Shown here piece by piece: positions 37,262-46,768 of a stretch of DNA of 64,000 bases. Within the stretch, counting starts at the first letter, position 1. Each line of letters opens with the position of its first letter. The position numbers and the translations under genes were made by a program. Origin of the DNA: Strigamia acuminata (lineage: Eukaryota; Arthropoda; Chilopoda; Geophilomorpha; Linotaeniidae); NCBI GenBank assembly GCA_949358305.1, contig OX442316.1, forward strand, positions 7,316,001 to 7,380,000, in the 5' to 3' direction. The notes under the pieces were generated by a model that ran no database searches, was not told where the DNA came from, and saw only the letters and a list, made by a program, of their open reading frames with translations.

Positions 37262-37515
37262 AGTGTGTGACATTTGTAATAATATAAAATATTCGAGCTG
37301 TTTTCCACATAGGAGATAGAATAAATTTGTATTGATCTTTTTACACGATAAGTACGTAGTTTTACAGATGTCAACGGTTAGTTCACACACCCATTTAACG
37401 TAAGTACTATAACTTTTGGCATAATTTATTTCGACAAGACCCTGGAAGACCAGAATCGTTTAATGCACATTAAACTTGATACGAATGCTTCAGTAAGCAA
37501 TTGTCAATTAATCTT
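37262..37515. repeat. Dispersed repeat flanking the aquaporin locus, copy 1
   Basis: 37262-37425 matches 38963-39125 in the same orientation (shared: AAAATATTCGAGCTGTTTTCC, then GATAAGTACGTAGTTTTACAGA and GGTTAGTTCACACAC). Its continuation at about 37427-37510 matches, in reverse complement, 41540-41640 upstream of DEG/ENaC copy A (shared: CCAGAATCGTTTAATGCACAT). These are parts of one dispersed repeat or duplicated segment. The continuation is open in one frame (FDK...QNRLMH...SNCQ), but I recognise no protein family. Confidence 0.65.
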
Positions 37516-37628
37516 GGTAACAAAATTTCTGATTCTGCGGTAACAGTTTAATGATTAAATAATGTAAATAAATAAACTAAATAGTATACAATACGAAAAA
37601 TAATATTAAACATTTTAAACTAATTTAT

Positions 37629-38446
37629 CTAGTCGCCCATCATGTCGTACTTGTAGAATCCATTAAATAATCCAACAATCAATCCTCTTGTCAAAGGCGT
37701 TAACCAATATATCTGAAAAACCATTTCAAAAAATAAAAATAAAATTTTACATGTTTTTAAAAAAATAGAAAACATACCCAATGGTCTTTCCATTCATTAC
37801 CTATAATAGCAGGGCCAAAAGACCTAGCCGGATTCGCGCTATCGCCGGTACTACTGGCCTGTAAAAAAGGAATAAAAAATTAAATTAAAATAAATTTGAA
37901 ACCAAATTAAAATTAGCGGTAAGTTACTGCAAATTGATGATTCAAGACATAAAAGATTCCGACAATATATTGCCTCGACCAATGCATTTGGTCAGGATTT
38001 CCATGAGAAACCGTAAAAATGACTAGCACTTTTTCGATTGATATAAGAAGTTCGCATCCAAAAGCCTTTATTAAACTTGTATCCGGAGATATCAGAGTTA
38101 GACTTTTTACAAAGTCTGAAAAAAACGCTAGCATACTTGCGCCGAAAACGGCGCCGAGACACTAGGCACAGACGTACAAAATCAAATCGCGAATTTTTAG
38201 TTTACCCATCGCGAACATTTCAATAGTAATGGCTGAGTTGTTTTGTCCTCCGAACATGCACGCGATGCTCTGTGCAACCACGACGGTTATCATGTCGGCT
38301 AAGAAGATTAGTGGTTCAGAATTACGGCGTTCCCACCAGATACAAGATGAACAAATTATTAAAACATTGAATAACGTGCCAAAAAATTCTTTAACGATTT
38401 TTTGCCATAAAGGTTGCATTTTAGACGAGGGTTTGATACTATCCAT
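37629..38446 (-). pseudogene. Aquaporin with an in-frame TAG (probable recent pseudogene)
   Basis: Exons 37928-38446, 37778-37858 and 37629-37712 join to 684 nt (227 codons plus stop) with good splice sites. The product would be a six-TM water/solute channel: TM1 KEFFGTLFNVLIICSS, TM2 and loop B with GGQNNSAITIEMF, a TM3 start LYVCA(stop)CLGAVFGAS, and loop E with [17 protein letters not shown], then the last helix ending YKYDMMGD. Two oddities: the first NPA box is NNSA, while the second NPA is normal; and codon 95 is TAG (38162-38164) where most aquaporins have Gln (AQCLGA), a one-base change from CAG. Everything after the stop is still in frame and conserved, so loss is recent, or the stop is polymorphic, an assembly error, or read through. 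Confidence 0.85.
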
Positions 38447-38509
38447 AGTGAATTGTCAAGGCAATACTTTAATTCGGCGCGCACGTTCCGTATACATACC
38501 CTGCGTACT

Positions 38510-38573
38510 GCGCCCTGATTGGTCAAGGCGACGTATAACTATTTATGATTGGTCAAGGCGACGTATAACTATT
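38510..38573. repeat. Direct duplication of about 30 bp upstream of the aquaporin
   Basis: TGATTGGTCAAGGCGACGTA plus TAACTATTTA occurs twice in tandem, about 70-130 bp upstream of the aquaporin start on the opposite strand. Each copy has an ATTGG (CCAAT) motif. It may be a promoter duplication. Confidence 0.6.
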
Positions 38574-38962
38574 TAAATAAATTTAAATAAATAAATAAGA
38601 AGAAATTTTATAGATAATTTTATTGAAGAATAATTTTCTAATTATGAAATCAACTTTTATTTTTTTTATTAAGAAATACGAATTTGTTTAAATCTTTCAT
38701 TTTATTTTATTTGAAGTAAATTTAATTTTGTTTCATAGTTGCGGCACTATTTATAGCCTAAATGGCTTGAAGACGACGCAATTTTGCCGATAAATGACAA
38801 ATCGTTCAATAATTAAATTCAACCAATTGCCAATAATGTCTGAGTTTGGACGTGGTTTTGCATTGTCTGTGCACTGAGATTAGAATAATAAAAATTAAAT
38901 GTCCAATTCATTTTTTTAATGAAATTTTATTTGAATTTTAGCATTATTTTTAGGTCGATTTT

Positions 38963-39125
38963 TGTGTCAGACATTTGTAATACTATAAAATATTCGAGCT
39001 GTTTTCCACACAGTAGATATAATAAATTTTTATTGACTTTTTTACATGATAAGTACGTAGTTTTACAGAAGTCAATGGTTAGTTCACACACACACTTAAC
39101 ATAAGCACTATAACTTATGGCAACA
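38963..39125. repeat. Dispersed repeat flanking the aquaporin locus, copy 2
   Basis: Same-orientation copy of 37262-37425, roughly 85-90% identical by eye. The two copies bracket the aquaporin gene, as expected if that gene moved or was duplicated with flanking repeats. Confidence 0.7.
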
Positions 39126-39242
39126 GTTGGATGACGTCCATGAATTAACTTTGTAGAATGAGGCGGACATTTGGTTTCATAACACGAGACAAACGTTTAT
39201 ATTCTGACAACATTAATTAACATCTTTTAAACAAAAGCTGGT

Positions 39243-39547
39243 TCAAGAAGTTGTTTCACAAATTGAATGGGGTGATCTTTCGGAATTGATGGGTAAAAAC
39301 ATAAGCAATGGTTGACTCTCTGTATTCCATCTTCCACTTCTGTTTCTTTGCCAGTAATGCAGTAAACATATCGTAATTGCTATTATTAGAAGTCCACAAA
39401 TAATAATTATAAGAGCTAGGAGGTTACCAACATCAAAATCGTACGTTTGATCTATAGCGGAAGAAGAAAAGAACACAAAAATATTTTGTCAATTTTTGTT
39501 TGTTTAATAGGAAGCTTACCTTTGAAAAATATTATTGTTTCATTCAT
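39243..39547 (-). CDS. Small single-pass membrane protein, 78 aa (unknown)
   Basis: Exon 1 (39520-39547) reads MNETIIFFK and joins exon 2 (39243-39451) by GT-AG in frame; the total is 237 nt. After a short, acidic outside segment with a possible N-glycosylation site (NET) there is one long hydrophobic helix (LLALIIIICGLLIIAITICLL), then a basic stop-transfer stretch (HYWQRNRSGRW) and a tail with SQPLLMFLP. It has no signal peptide and no family I recognise. It could be a type I or III microprotein. The good splice sites and the strong TM segment support a real gene; conservation is untested. Confidence 0.5.
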
Positions 39548-39884
39548 TTTGCGGAGTTTTATCTCGCTTGGATGTGACGATGATTTCACATGTAAACACA
39601 ACTGAAGAACTCACTTGATTTTTGGTTTCAGTTATTAAATTTGAATCGGGGAAATCCCTTGATTGTAATTTGATTTAAAGGACGTTGTTATCGAAACAGA
39701 AAGGAAATGGTGAATCATATGATCTGTAGAATGATTCCGGCTTGATGCTTACGAAAGACGAGAGCATGGTAAAATAAGTATATTAAGGATAATTAATTAA
39801 TACGGAGTAGTATCTTTATTTTATTTATTAAGTTTTTAAATGAAATAATAAGAACATTTAGAATTGATGTGTCTAAACTACAGG

Positions 39885-41519
39885 ACTGTGCGAAAAAGTT
39901 TCAGTGCTTGCAGATATACAGAAATTACTAGCTGCATTCAAAAATTAAAATACTTGTGTTTTAACAATTGTAGTTTAAGTGTATTTTAAGTTTAAATTTT
40001 GAGTGTGAGAATTTTAACTCTATTTTATAAAATTTATAACATGTGAAAACTTTTACATGACATCATTGATCACCTGATAAGTAATAAATTCCAAAATGTA
40101 GCATATAATGCTCTCCAAGTGATTAGAAAGAAGTATGCATTGTTGGAATGTTATTATTTTTAGTGAGATTTAAATTTTTTATGCCTTGCTAGTAGAAAAG
40201 AGGAAAATTTTTTAACAGAGTATGACCAACTGGCACCAGAGGTCATTGACAGCATCAATTCAAAGATGAAGTGATTGGACAAGAAAGAAGAAATTAATTT
40301 ATAAAGCATTGAAGTTTTATGGAGTATTTATTATCAATCTTAGTTAGAAAAATACCAAAATTTATGGTTTGAATAAGAATGGTAAAAATTAAAGAAACAA
40401 TTTAAAAACATGTTCACATGTGAGATACGTATTTCATGAAAATTGTTCAGAAATTTTAAATTCAAAAATTTTGTATTTGTTTTATGAGTGTGTAGCTCAA
40501 AAATTTAAAATATAACAGGAAGTGATGTGATAAGTTGTGAAATGATGTCATAAAATTTTAATTTGTGAATGCTTGAATTTTAACTGAATTTTGCTTCAAT
40601 TTTTATAAAACTTTGTATACAAATGTAATGCATAACTACACTTAAAATTGAAGTAAAATAGAGTTTAGTGAAATTGTATTTTAGTTTGTATTTTTACCAA
40701 TTTTAGTTTTATAAACAGGAAATGATGTCATTTTTGTTTTAAAATGGAACTAAAACACAAAATGTTTTAATTCTTGAATGCAGCTACTGTGTGGCTTTTC
40801 AAAGATTTTACAGAAGTAATACAAAGTTCAGCCTCTGAATGGCTTTGTCGTATTAAACCCCATACATGCTCCCCAAAAAGTATTAATTTGCTGATAGGTG
40901 ATGTTAATTTTTTTCCCTAAAACTCCACACGACTCGTTTGAATTATCACACTAAAAACAAAGAATTCTATTTTATCATAAAATCATTATTCTTAAAAAGT
41001 GTAATGTACATTATAGTTTATTAAACTTACGGAAGTATAAAATTCAAATTGGGTAAGTTCGACTGATTTCCATATATTGGTCATAGCTTGTTCGTTGAAA
41101 GGCGGCATCAATTTAAGTATAGCTTTTTCAAATGGGTCTGCTGCTGCACATGCCAACGTATTGTCCGAGCATGTATGGGTTTTTATTGAGTGCAATGAGC
41201 TTTGCAATTGCCGCATAATACCGGAGCAAACGATTATTGCCGGAAAAGCGACCGAGGAATTGTTGATTAAATATGTTTCATGAATAACAGGATTGGATAA
41301 ATACAGAATAACAAATTTGTGTAATTGTATTCCACAAAGACTTGCCATTGCAAGCAATGTAAGCAACCAAGCGAGTCGTGCGACAATGCAGGAGTTCTTT
41401 GAAAATATTTTGTCTATTCCGATTACCGGTATACTTATACGATTCGGTTTCAGTGCCAACATTCGAGGATTAGGAATCCGGGTGTTGTTGTGCGGTGAAA
41501 TTGTAGTTGCCATGTTCAT
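39885..41519 (-). pseudogene. DEG/ENaC channel copy A: internally deleted and transposon-interrupted
   Basis: Exon 1 starts MNMATTISPHNN at 41519 and is open through TM1 (ARLAWLLTLLAMASLCGIQ) and the post-TM1 block (YLSNPV, then VAFPAIIVCSG) to about 41030. Exon 2 (about 40855-40950) is also present (CDNSNESCGVLGKK...NTFWGACMGFNT). Directly after FNT the sequence jumps to the end of exon 6 (LYYFCKIF homologue, about 40792-40830), so exons 3, 4, 5 and most of 6, including the pore, are deleted. The remaining exon 6 end is split by the 856-bp element 39930-40785, and its other half resumes at about 39884-39926. It cannot make a channel. Closest intact relative: copy B. Confidence 0.85.
39927..40788. 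mobile_element. TIR element (856 bp) with ACT target duplication inside DEG/ENaC copy A
   Basis: Element 39930-40785. The left end AGCTGCATTCAAAAATTAAAA and the reverse complement of the right end, AGCTGCATTCAAGAATTAAAA, differ at one position, with weaker similarity further in. ACT flanks both ends (39927-39929, 40786-40788). Removing the element and one ACT leaves GAAATTACTGTGTGGCTTTT, collinear base for base with GAAATGATTGTGTAGCTTTT of paralogue B near 42270-42290. A 3-bp duplication suits PIF/Harbinger-like elements. There is no transposase frame. Confidence 0.85.
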
Positions 41520-42253
41520 GCTTTGACGGTGATGAATCAGGAGTGATTGACAGTTGCTTACTGATGCATCCGTATAAAATTCGATGTGCATTAAACGATT
41601 CTGGCCTTCTGGGTTCTTGTCGAAATAAATGATTCCAAACACAGTCGTTTCCTTGTACACATCCAAACGTTGAGCTTTGTTGTTTTATTGGCTTGTTTTT
41701 CGTCACTATAGTGATCCGCTCCAGGTGTATAGTATAGCTTCTAATTACTCCGCTCATCCCTATAGTTACATTACACCATACAATTTTAAAATTTTATATT
41801 GATTTATACGCTTTTATAAGAGAATTAAGATTTATTTTCAAGTCGTAAAAATATAGTAATTGTCAATACAGGTTAGCAAGTCTTAAGAGTATTAAAATTA
41901 AAATAAAGTATATTGATTGTTACATCGTCTTTTCATTGTGTCATGCGCTACAAATTATTTATAATCATAATCTATTATGTTTAAGATTGTTTAATAAAAT
42001 AAATCAAAATCCAATCATACTAAAGGTGACAGCGATGTGAATTAGATAAAAAATTCAAACCCATATGTTCGTAAATACATAACTAAACGTCTACAATTAA
42101 CTATTAACTGACATGGTGAAAAATTATTGACTAAGATGATGGTGTTCTTGCTTAGTACATGTTTATTTTAAAGTGATCATTTGGACATTGCATTTTAGTT
42201 AAAGATTTCTACTGAATATGTACAGAAAAATTACAGGACTACGTTAAAGAGTT
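41520..42253. other. Intergenic sequence between DEG/ENaC copies A and B
   Basis: AT-rich. 41540-41640 matches, inverted, the repeat near 37427-37510. The frame of copy A stays open upstream to 41666, but its family start MATT at 41513/41519 is preferred. No exon was seen from 41670 to 42250. Confidence 0.5.
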
Positions 42254-44018
42254 TCAGTGATTGGAGAAATGATTGTGTAGCTTTTTAAAGATTTTACAGA
42301 AGTAATACAAAGCAACTTCAATAAGTTCAGCTACATGTAAACAACAAAAACCTAAAAACAATCCAAGGTTTCCTCCAAAATCACTCAAAACTGCAGCTAA
42401 ATCATAGGAAAATCTTTCAGTGGTTAACTCGTAAGTGCTATCAGAAAAGTAAAATTTGAGGATTAAATCAGATTCACTATAAAGTCGAGTGATTACATCT
42501 GTACTCATTGTGTAAACTATTTCATTGCACTTTGGAGGGCATTCACAAGCAGAAAAATTGAATTTGTTGTATATAGTGTAATGGTCAAGGTAGAGTCGAA
42601 TTGTTTCAACAGTCCATTTACATTCTTCCAATGATTTTGTGTTCACGTAAGGCATTCTAAGAATAAGTAAATTGTATTTATGTCATTCATATAATAAATA
42701 TTTCACTTCACCTGCAATGTAAAGACAATTTTTTTTCAAAACAATCGTTGAAGCAGTCAATTACTTCATCCTCCTCTTTGCACGGGTATTGTTTCCGATG
42801 ACGTAAATCCTGCTAAAAATGGGAAAATAATGCGGTAAGTAAGGTCTGTCATTGATCCTGATAAAAACTGCTTTTACTAAATAATAATTATTGTTACCTC
42901 TTGTCGGTGCAATTGTATATTAGTTTCAAACCCCTGAAGAACTTCTATCGTGTCAAAATACATGAAGTGGTGTCGATTTGGATTCAGCTCGTGATAAGTC
43001 GACACCTGCAGAATAAATACATTCTGATCTTAATTCGGACTTTTTATTGTCTTAAGGAATTGTTATTTACCATTAGCCCAATTTTTGGCTTCTGAAGGCT
43101 TTCTTTGATAAATTCATTTACCGTTTCATTATCGCTATTGCTCAAGATAGATTTTGTACTATTAACGATCATTTCATGAAAAGAATTATGGAAAAGTATT
43201 TTAAGATAGGTGAATGGTCCTTTATACTCTTCATAGCGAACTGTAACAATTTATTGTCAGAGATATTATGCAAATTCGACATACAATGCACACGTGTTGT
43301 CTACCTGTATCAAACCCCATGCATGTTCCCCACATAGTGTTAATTTCCTGGTAGTTGATGTTCATTTTTTTCCCTAAAAGTCCACACGACTCATTTGAAT
43401 TTCCACACTAAAAACAAAGAATCTTATTTTATCCTAAAATAGTCATACTTAAAAAGTATAATGCACATTATAGTTTATTAAACTTACGGAAGTATAAAAT
43501 TCAAATTGGTTAGAGTTGAATAATTTCCATCCACTGTTCATAATTTCTTTTGATTCTTCGGAGAAAGACGGAAAGGCCGCAAGTGTAGCTTTTTCAAATG
43601 GGTCTTCAGTTGCACACGTTAACTTATTGTCTGAGCACGTACGGGTTTTTATTGAGTGGAATGAGGTTTGCAGTTGCCGCAGCATACCGGGGCAAATGAT
43701 TATTGCCGGAAAAGCGACCGAGGAATTTCGAATGATATCCGTTTGTTTAATAACAGGATTGGATAAATACAGAATAACAAATTTGCGTAAATGTATTCCA
43801 CAAAGACTTGCCATAGCAAGCAAAGTAAGCAGCCATGCGATTCGTGCCACTATGCAGTAGTTCTTTGAAAGTATTTTGTCTATTCCGATTATACTTAAAC
43901 CAGGTGCTGTTTGATTTTGGATTTTAATTAATTTCTTACGTTTTGGTTTCAGTGCCAACACTCGAGGATTAGGAATCCAGGTGTTGTTGTATGGTGAAAA
44001 TGTAGTTGCCATGTTCAT
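42254..44018 (-). CDS. DEG/ENaC sodium channel subunit, copy B (6 exons, intact)
   Basis: Exon 1 (about 43490-44018) encodes a short N-terminus (MNMATTFSPYNNTWIPNPR), IIGIDKILSKNYCIVARIAW leading into TM1, and YLSNPVIKQTDIIRNSSVAFPAIIICPG. Exons 2-5 (about 43305-43410, 43070-43240, 42900-43010, 42715-42815) give the ectodomain with CGNSNESC, EEYKGPFTY, STYHELNP...GFETNIQLHR and C...DCFNDCFEKK. Exon 6 (42254-42658) has MPYVNTKSLEECKW, CECPPKC, and the pore/TM2 SDFGGNLGLFLGFCCLHVAELIEVALYYF. This is the channel fold of amiloride-sensitive, trimeric sodium channels in the plasma membrane. The HG gating motif is YC here. The start could be MATT at 44012 instead. It is closest to copy A. Confidence 0.9.
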
Positions 44019-44581
44019 GCTTTGACAGAAAGTAGCTGGAATAAAGAATAACGTATAACGGGCGGTTGAGACACTTCCCTTAAAGACTATAAAAACTTTT
44101 TACTACTTGATCTCATGTTTATGCTCCGAATATTTATTATCCATATACTGTATATTTAATGTTCGTTAACTTCCGATGTTTAATGGTATTCATTTGAGCT
44201 CATGTTCCACCACGTTTATTAATATTTTAATGGCGTGTCAACATAGTGCACAAACGATAAATGCTTATTGATTTTCTTACATGATAAATATTGTAAGTTA
44301 ACTCAATATACTGTACGAGCATTTTTATTCATGGACACTTCCAGATGAATTTGCGATAATACAAATTTAGTTAATTAATAGTTTGTTTTACTACATTAAT
44401 TGTTTCAAAATGTTAATCTGTGTAACGAATAACGATAACAAATCTAAGGCGCGCTGTAAAGTTTTTCTAATGAAAATTCTAATTTTCTCGTGAGGTTCTT
44501 GGCGATATAAAAACATTTTGCATAAAAAGTAAAGGACTTTACACACGACAGTTCAGTTTTCACTTAAATTAATTTCAAGCA
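44019..44581. promoter_or_regulatory. Upstream region of copy B, duplicated at about 49850-50420
   Basis: This intergenic stretch is closely matched at 49850-50420 (shared: ACGGGCGGTTGAG, TTAAAGACTATAAAA, TTTTTACTACTTGATCTC, ATGGCGTGTCAACATAGTGCA). It must contain the B promoter and the 3' flank of copy C. No core promoter element can be named with confidence. Confidence 0.45.
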
Positions 44582-46372
44582 TTAATTTTGATTAGTTTTG
44601 AATTTTTTTTTAAAAACCTTATGGATGTAATGCAAAATAATTTCAATGAGTTCAGCTACAGTTAAACTACAAAAACCTAAGAAAAAGCCAAGATTTCCTC
44701 CAAAATCACTTATGCATGCAGCGAAATCGTAGTAAAATCTTTCAGTGGTTCTGTCGAAAGTGTTATCGGAAAAATAAAATTTGATGATTATTTCTGAGTC
44801 GTCGTAAAGCTTAGTAATGACATCTGTGCTCATCGTGTATATTATTTCATTGCACTTTGGAGGGCAATTGCAGGCGGAAATATTGAATTTGTTGTAAACA
44901 TTGTTATGTTTAAGGTAGAGTCGAACTCCACGTAAATTCCATTTACAGCTTTCCAGTGATTTGTTGCGTACATATGGCATTCTAAGAAAGTAAAAAATGC
45001 CACAATAACGGAAACAATGTAAATGCATGCACTTTACCTGCAATCTGTAGACAATTGTTTTTCAAAACAATTGTTGTAACAGTCAATTACAAAGTTTTCA
45101 TCCTCACAAGGATATAGTTTTCGGTGACGTAGATCAAACTAAAAGTATGATTTTCAGAATAAGTATGAAATGCCACGGTATAGACGGTTGGATTGCACTA
45201 GATTCTAATAGAACGAAAATTATTGAATTGTCTAGATTAACACCTCTTTTCGGTGCAATTGTATATGCGTTTCAAACCCTTGAAGAACTTCTAGTGATTC
45301 AAAATATATAAAGTTATACCGATTTGTATTCAGCTCGTGGTAAGTCGATACCTGCAACAAGCATTTTAACTTTCAGAATGGATATTAAGATAATTTCTAT
45401 ACCAAAAGTTTTACCAATAGCCCAACTGCTGTCCGCACTAAGCTTTTTTTGATCTCTTCTTTTTCTGTTTCATTGGTACTAATGTTTAAATCCCGTTTTA
45501 ATCCATTATTAATTAATTTGATGAACCAATTCTTAAATTTTATTTTAATATTTGTAAATGGTCTTTTATAGTCTTCATTTCGAACTGAAGCAAACACATT
45601 TTATATTAGTATGCTATCAAATTTTTATTTTTTTAAATTATGACATATACCGGTATTCAATCCCGTGCAATAACCCCAAAAAGTATTAATTCTAGTTTTT
45701 TCAACGTTCATCTTTTTACCTAAATATTCACATTTTTCATTTGAATCTTCACACTACAGGGGAAAAAAAGTTAAGAAATATAAATTCATTAAAAAAAAAA
45801 CCATTGAAAAACGCGAAACTTACAGGAATATAAGCTTCAATACCAGAGCTAGTTTCAGAGATTTCCCAAATTATTTGAATATTTTGATTATCATCGAAAG
45901 GTGGAAAATTTTTTAGTGTGGCTTTTTCGATTGGGTCGTCTGACGCACAATCCATAGTTGTGTTTGAGCATGGACTACTTTTTAATTTGTAGAATCCGGT
46001 TTGCAATTGACGCACCATACCGGGACAAATGATTATCGCCGGAAAAGCCACCGTGGAATTTCGAATGATATCGGTTTGCTTGAGAACAGGATTGGATAAA
46101 TACAGCTCAAAAAATTTATATAATTGTATTCCACAAAGACTTGACATAGCAACCAGTATAAGCAACCACGCGAGTCGTATAAACATGCAGTAGTTCTTAT
46201 TAAATATTCTGTTTACTCCAATTATACTTATGCCTGGAACTGCTTGAGTTTTGTTTTTTTTGCCTTTGTTAACTTCTTTCTTATTGGCAGTTCCGTATTG
46301 TAGTCTCGTTGGTGATATTCGAGAATTAGGAATCCAATAGTGGTTGTACGGAAAAAATGAAGTTGTTGCCAT
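44582..46372 (-). CDS. DEG/ENaC sodium channel subunit, copy C (6 exons, intact)
   Basis: Exon 1 (about 45825-46372) starts MATTSFFPYNHYWIPNSR, has a Lys-rich linker, IIGVNRIFNKNYCMFIRLAW into TM1, then YLSNPVLKQTDIIRNSTVAFPAIIICPG. Ectodomain exons lie at about 45660-45752 (CEDSNEKCEYLGKK...FWGYCTGLNT), 45415-45590 (NEDYKRPFTN), 45245-45350 (STYHELNTNRYNF) and 45045-45140 (YPCEDENFVIDCYNNC). Exon 6 (44582-44984) holds MPYVRNKSLESCKW, CNCPPKC and the pore SDFGGNLGFFLGFCSLTVAELIEIILHY. It belongs to the alpha subtype with E and F. Its exon 4-5 intron is the empty site for the hAT insertion seen in E. The HG motif is YC. Confidence 0.9.
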
Positions 46373-46450
46373 GATGTTGGTTAGATCGCAATTAACGATA
46401 GTTATTGCTGGCGGGATAATATTGAAGACTCTACTTGATAACTTATTGAC
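46373..46450 (-). promoter_or_regulatory. Conserved block upstream of alpha-type DEG/ENaC genes
   Basis: Just upstream of C, GGCGGGATAATATTGAAGAC followed by TCTACTTGATAACTT is nearly unchanged upstream of E (about 52820-52861) and, weaker, F (about 55508-55545). It includes a GATA-type core. Beta-type genes share a different block, (C/T)AGGTAATA reversed in TAATATTACCTGGCTTATT, upstream of D and G. This may be promoter conservation or simply recent duplication. Confidence 0.35.
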
Positions 46451-46768
46451 GTGTTGCGTTTGCTCCGAATATTAATTTGACTAATGGACGCATGACAGTG
46501 ATATATCATTTTAATGAACTTTCGACATATAATGACAATTTTCTGCCCAGCACGTTTACTTTGTGAAATCAATCAGACCGCTCCATCAGTAACGATTATT
46601 TCTATTAATGGGCGTATGGTGTGTCTTACAAATTTAACTTTCAGTTGGTTGTTGCAGTGGTGCTTGATTGGATGGCTGGAAATTCGTGAAATTTTTTTGA
46701 GCTGAGGTTGTGGGCTGAGTTCTTTTTAAAAATAAAGTTGGACGTAAAACGTTTGCACCGGACAGAAA

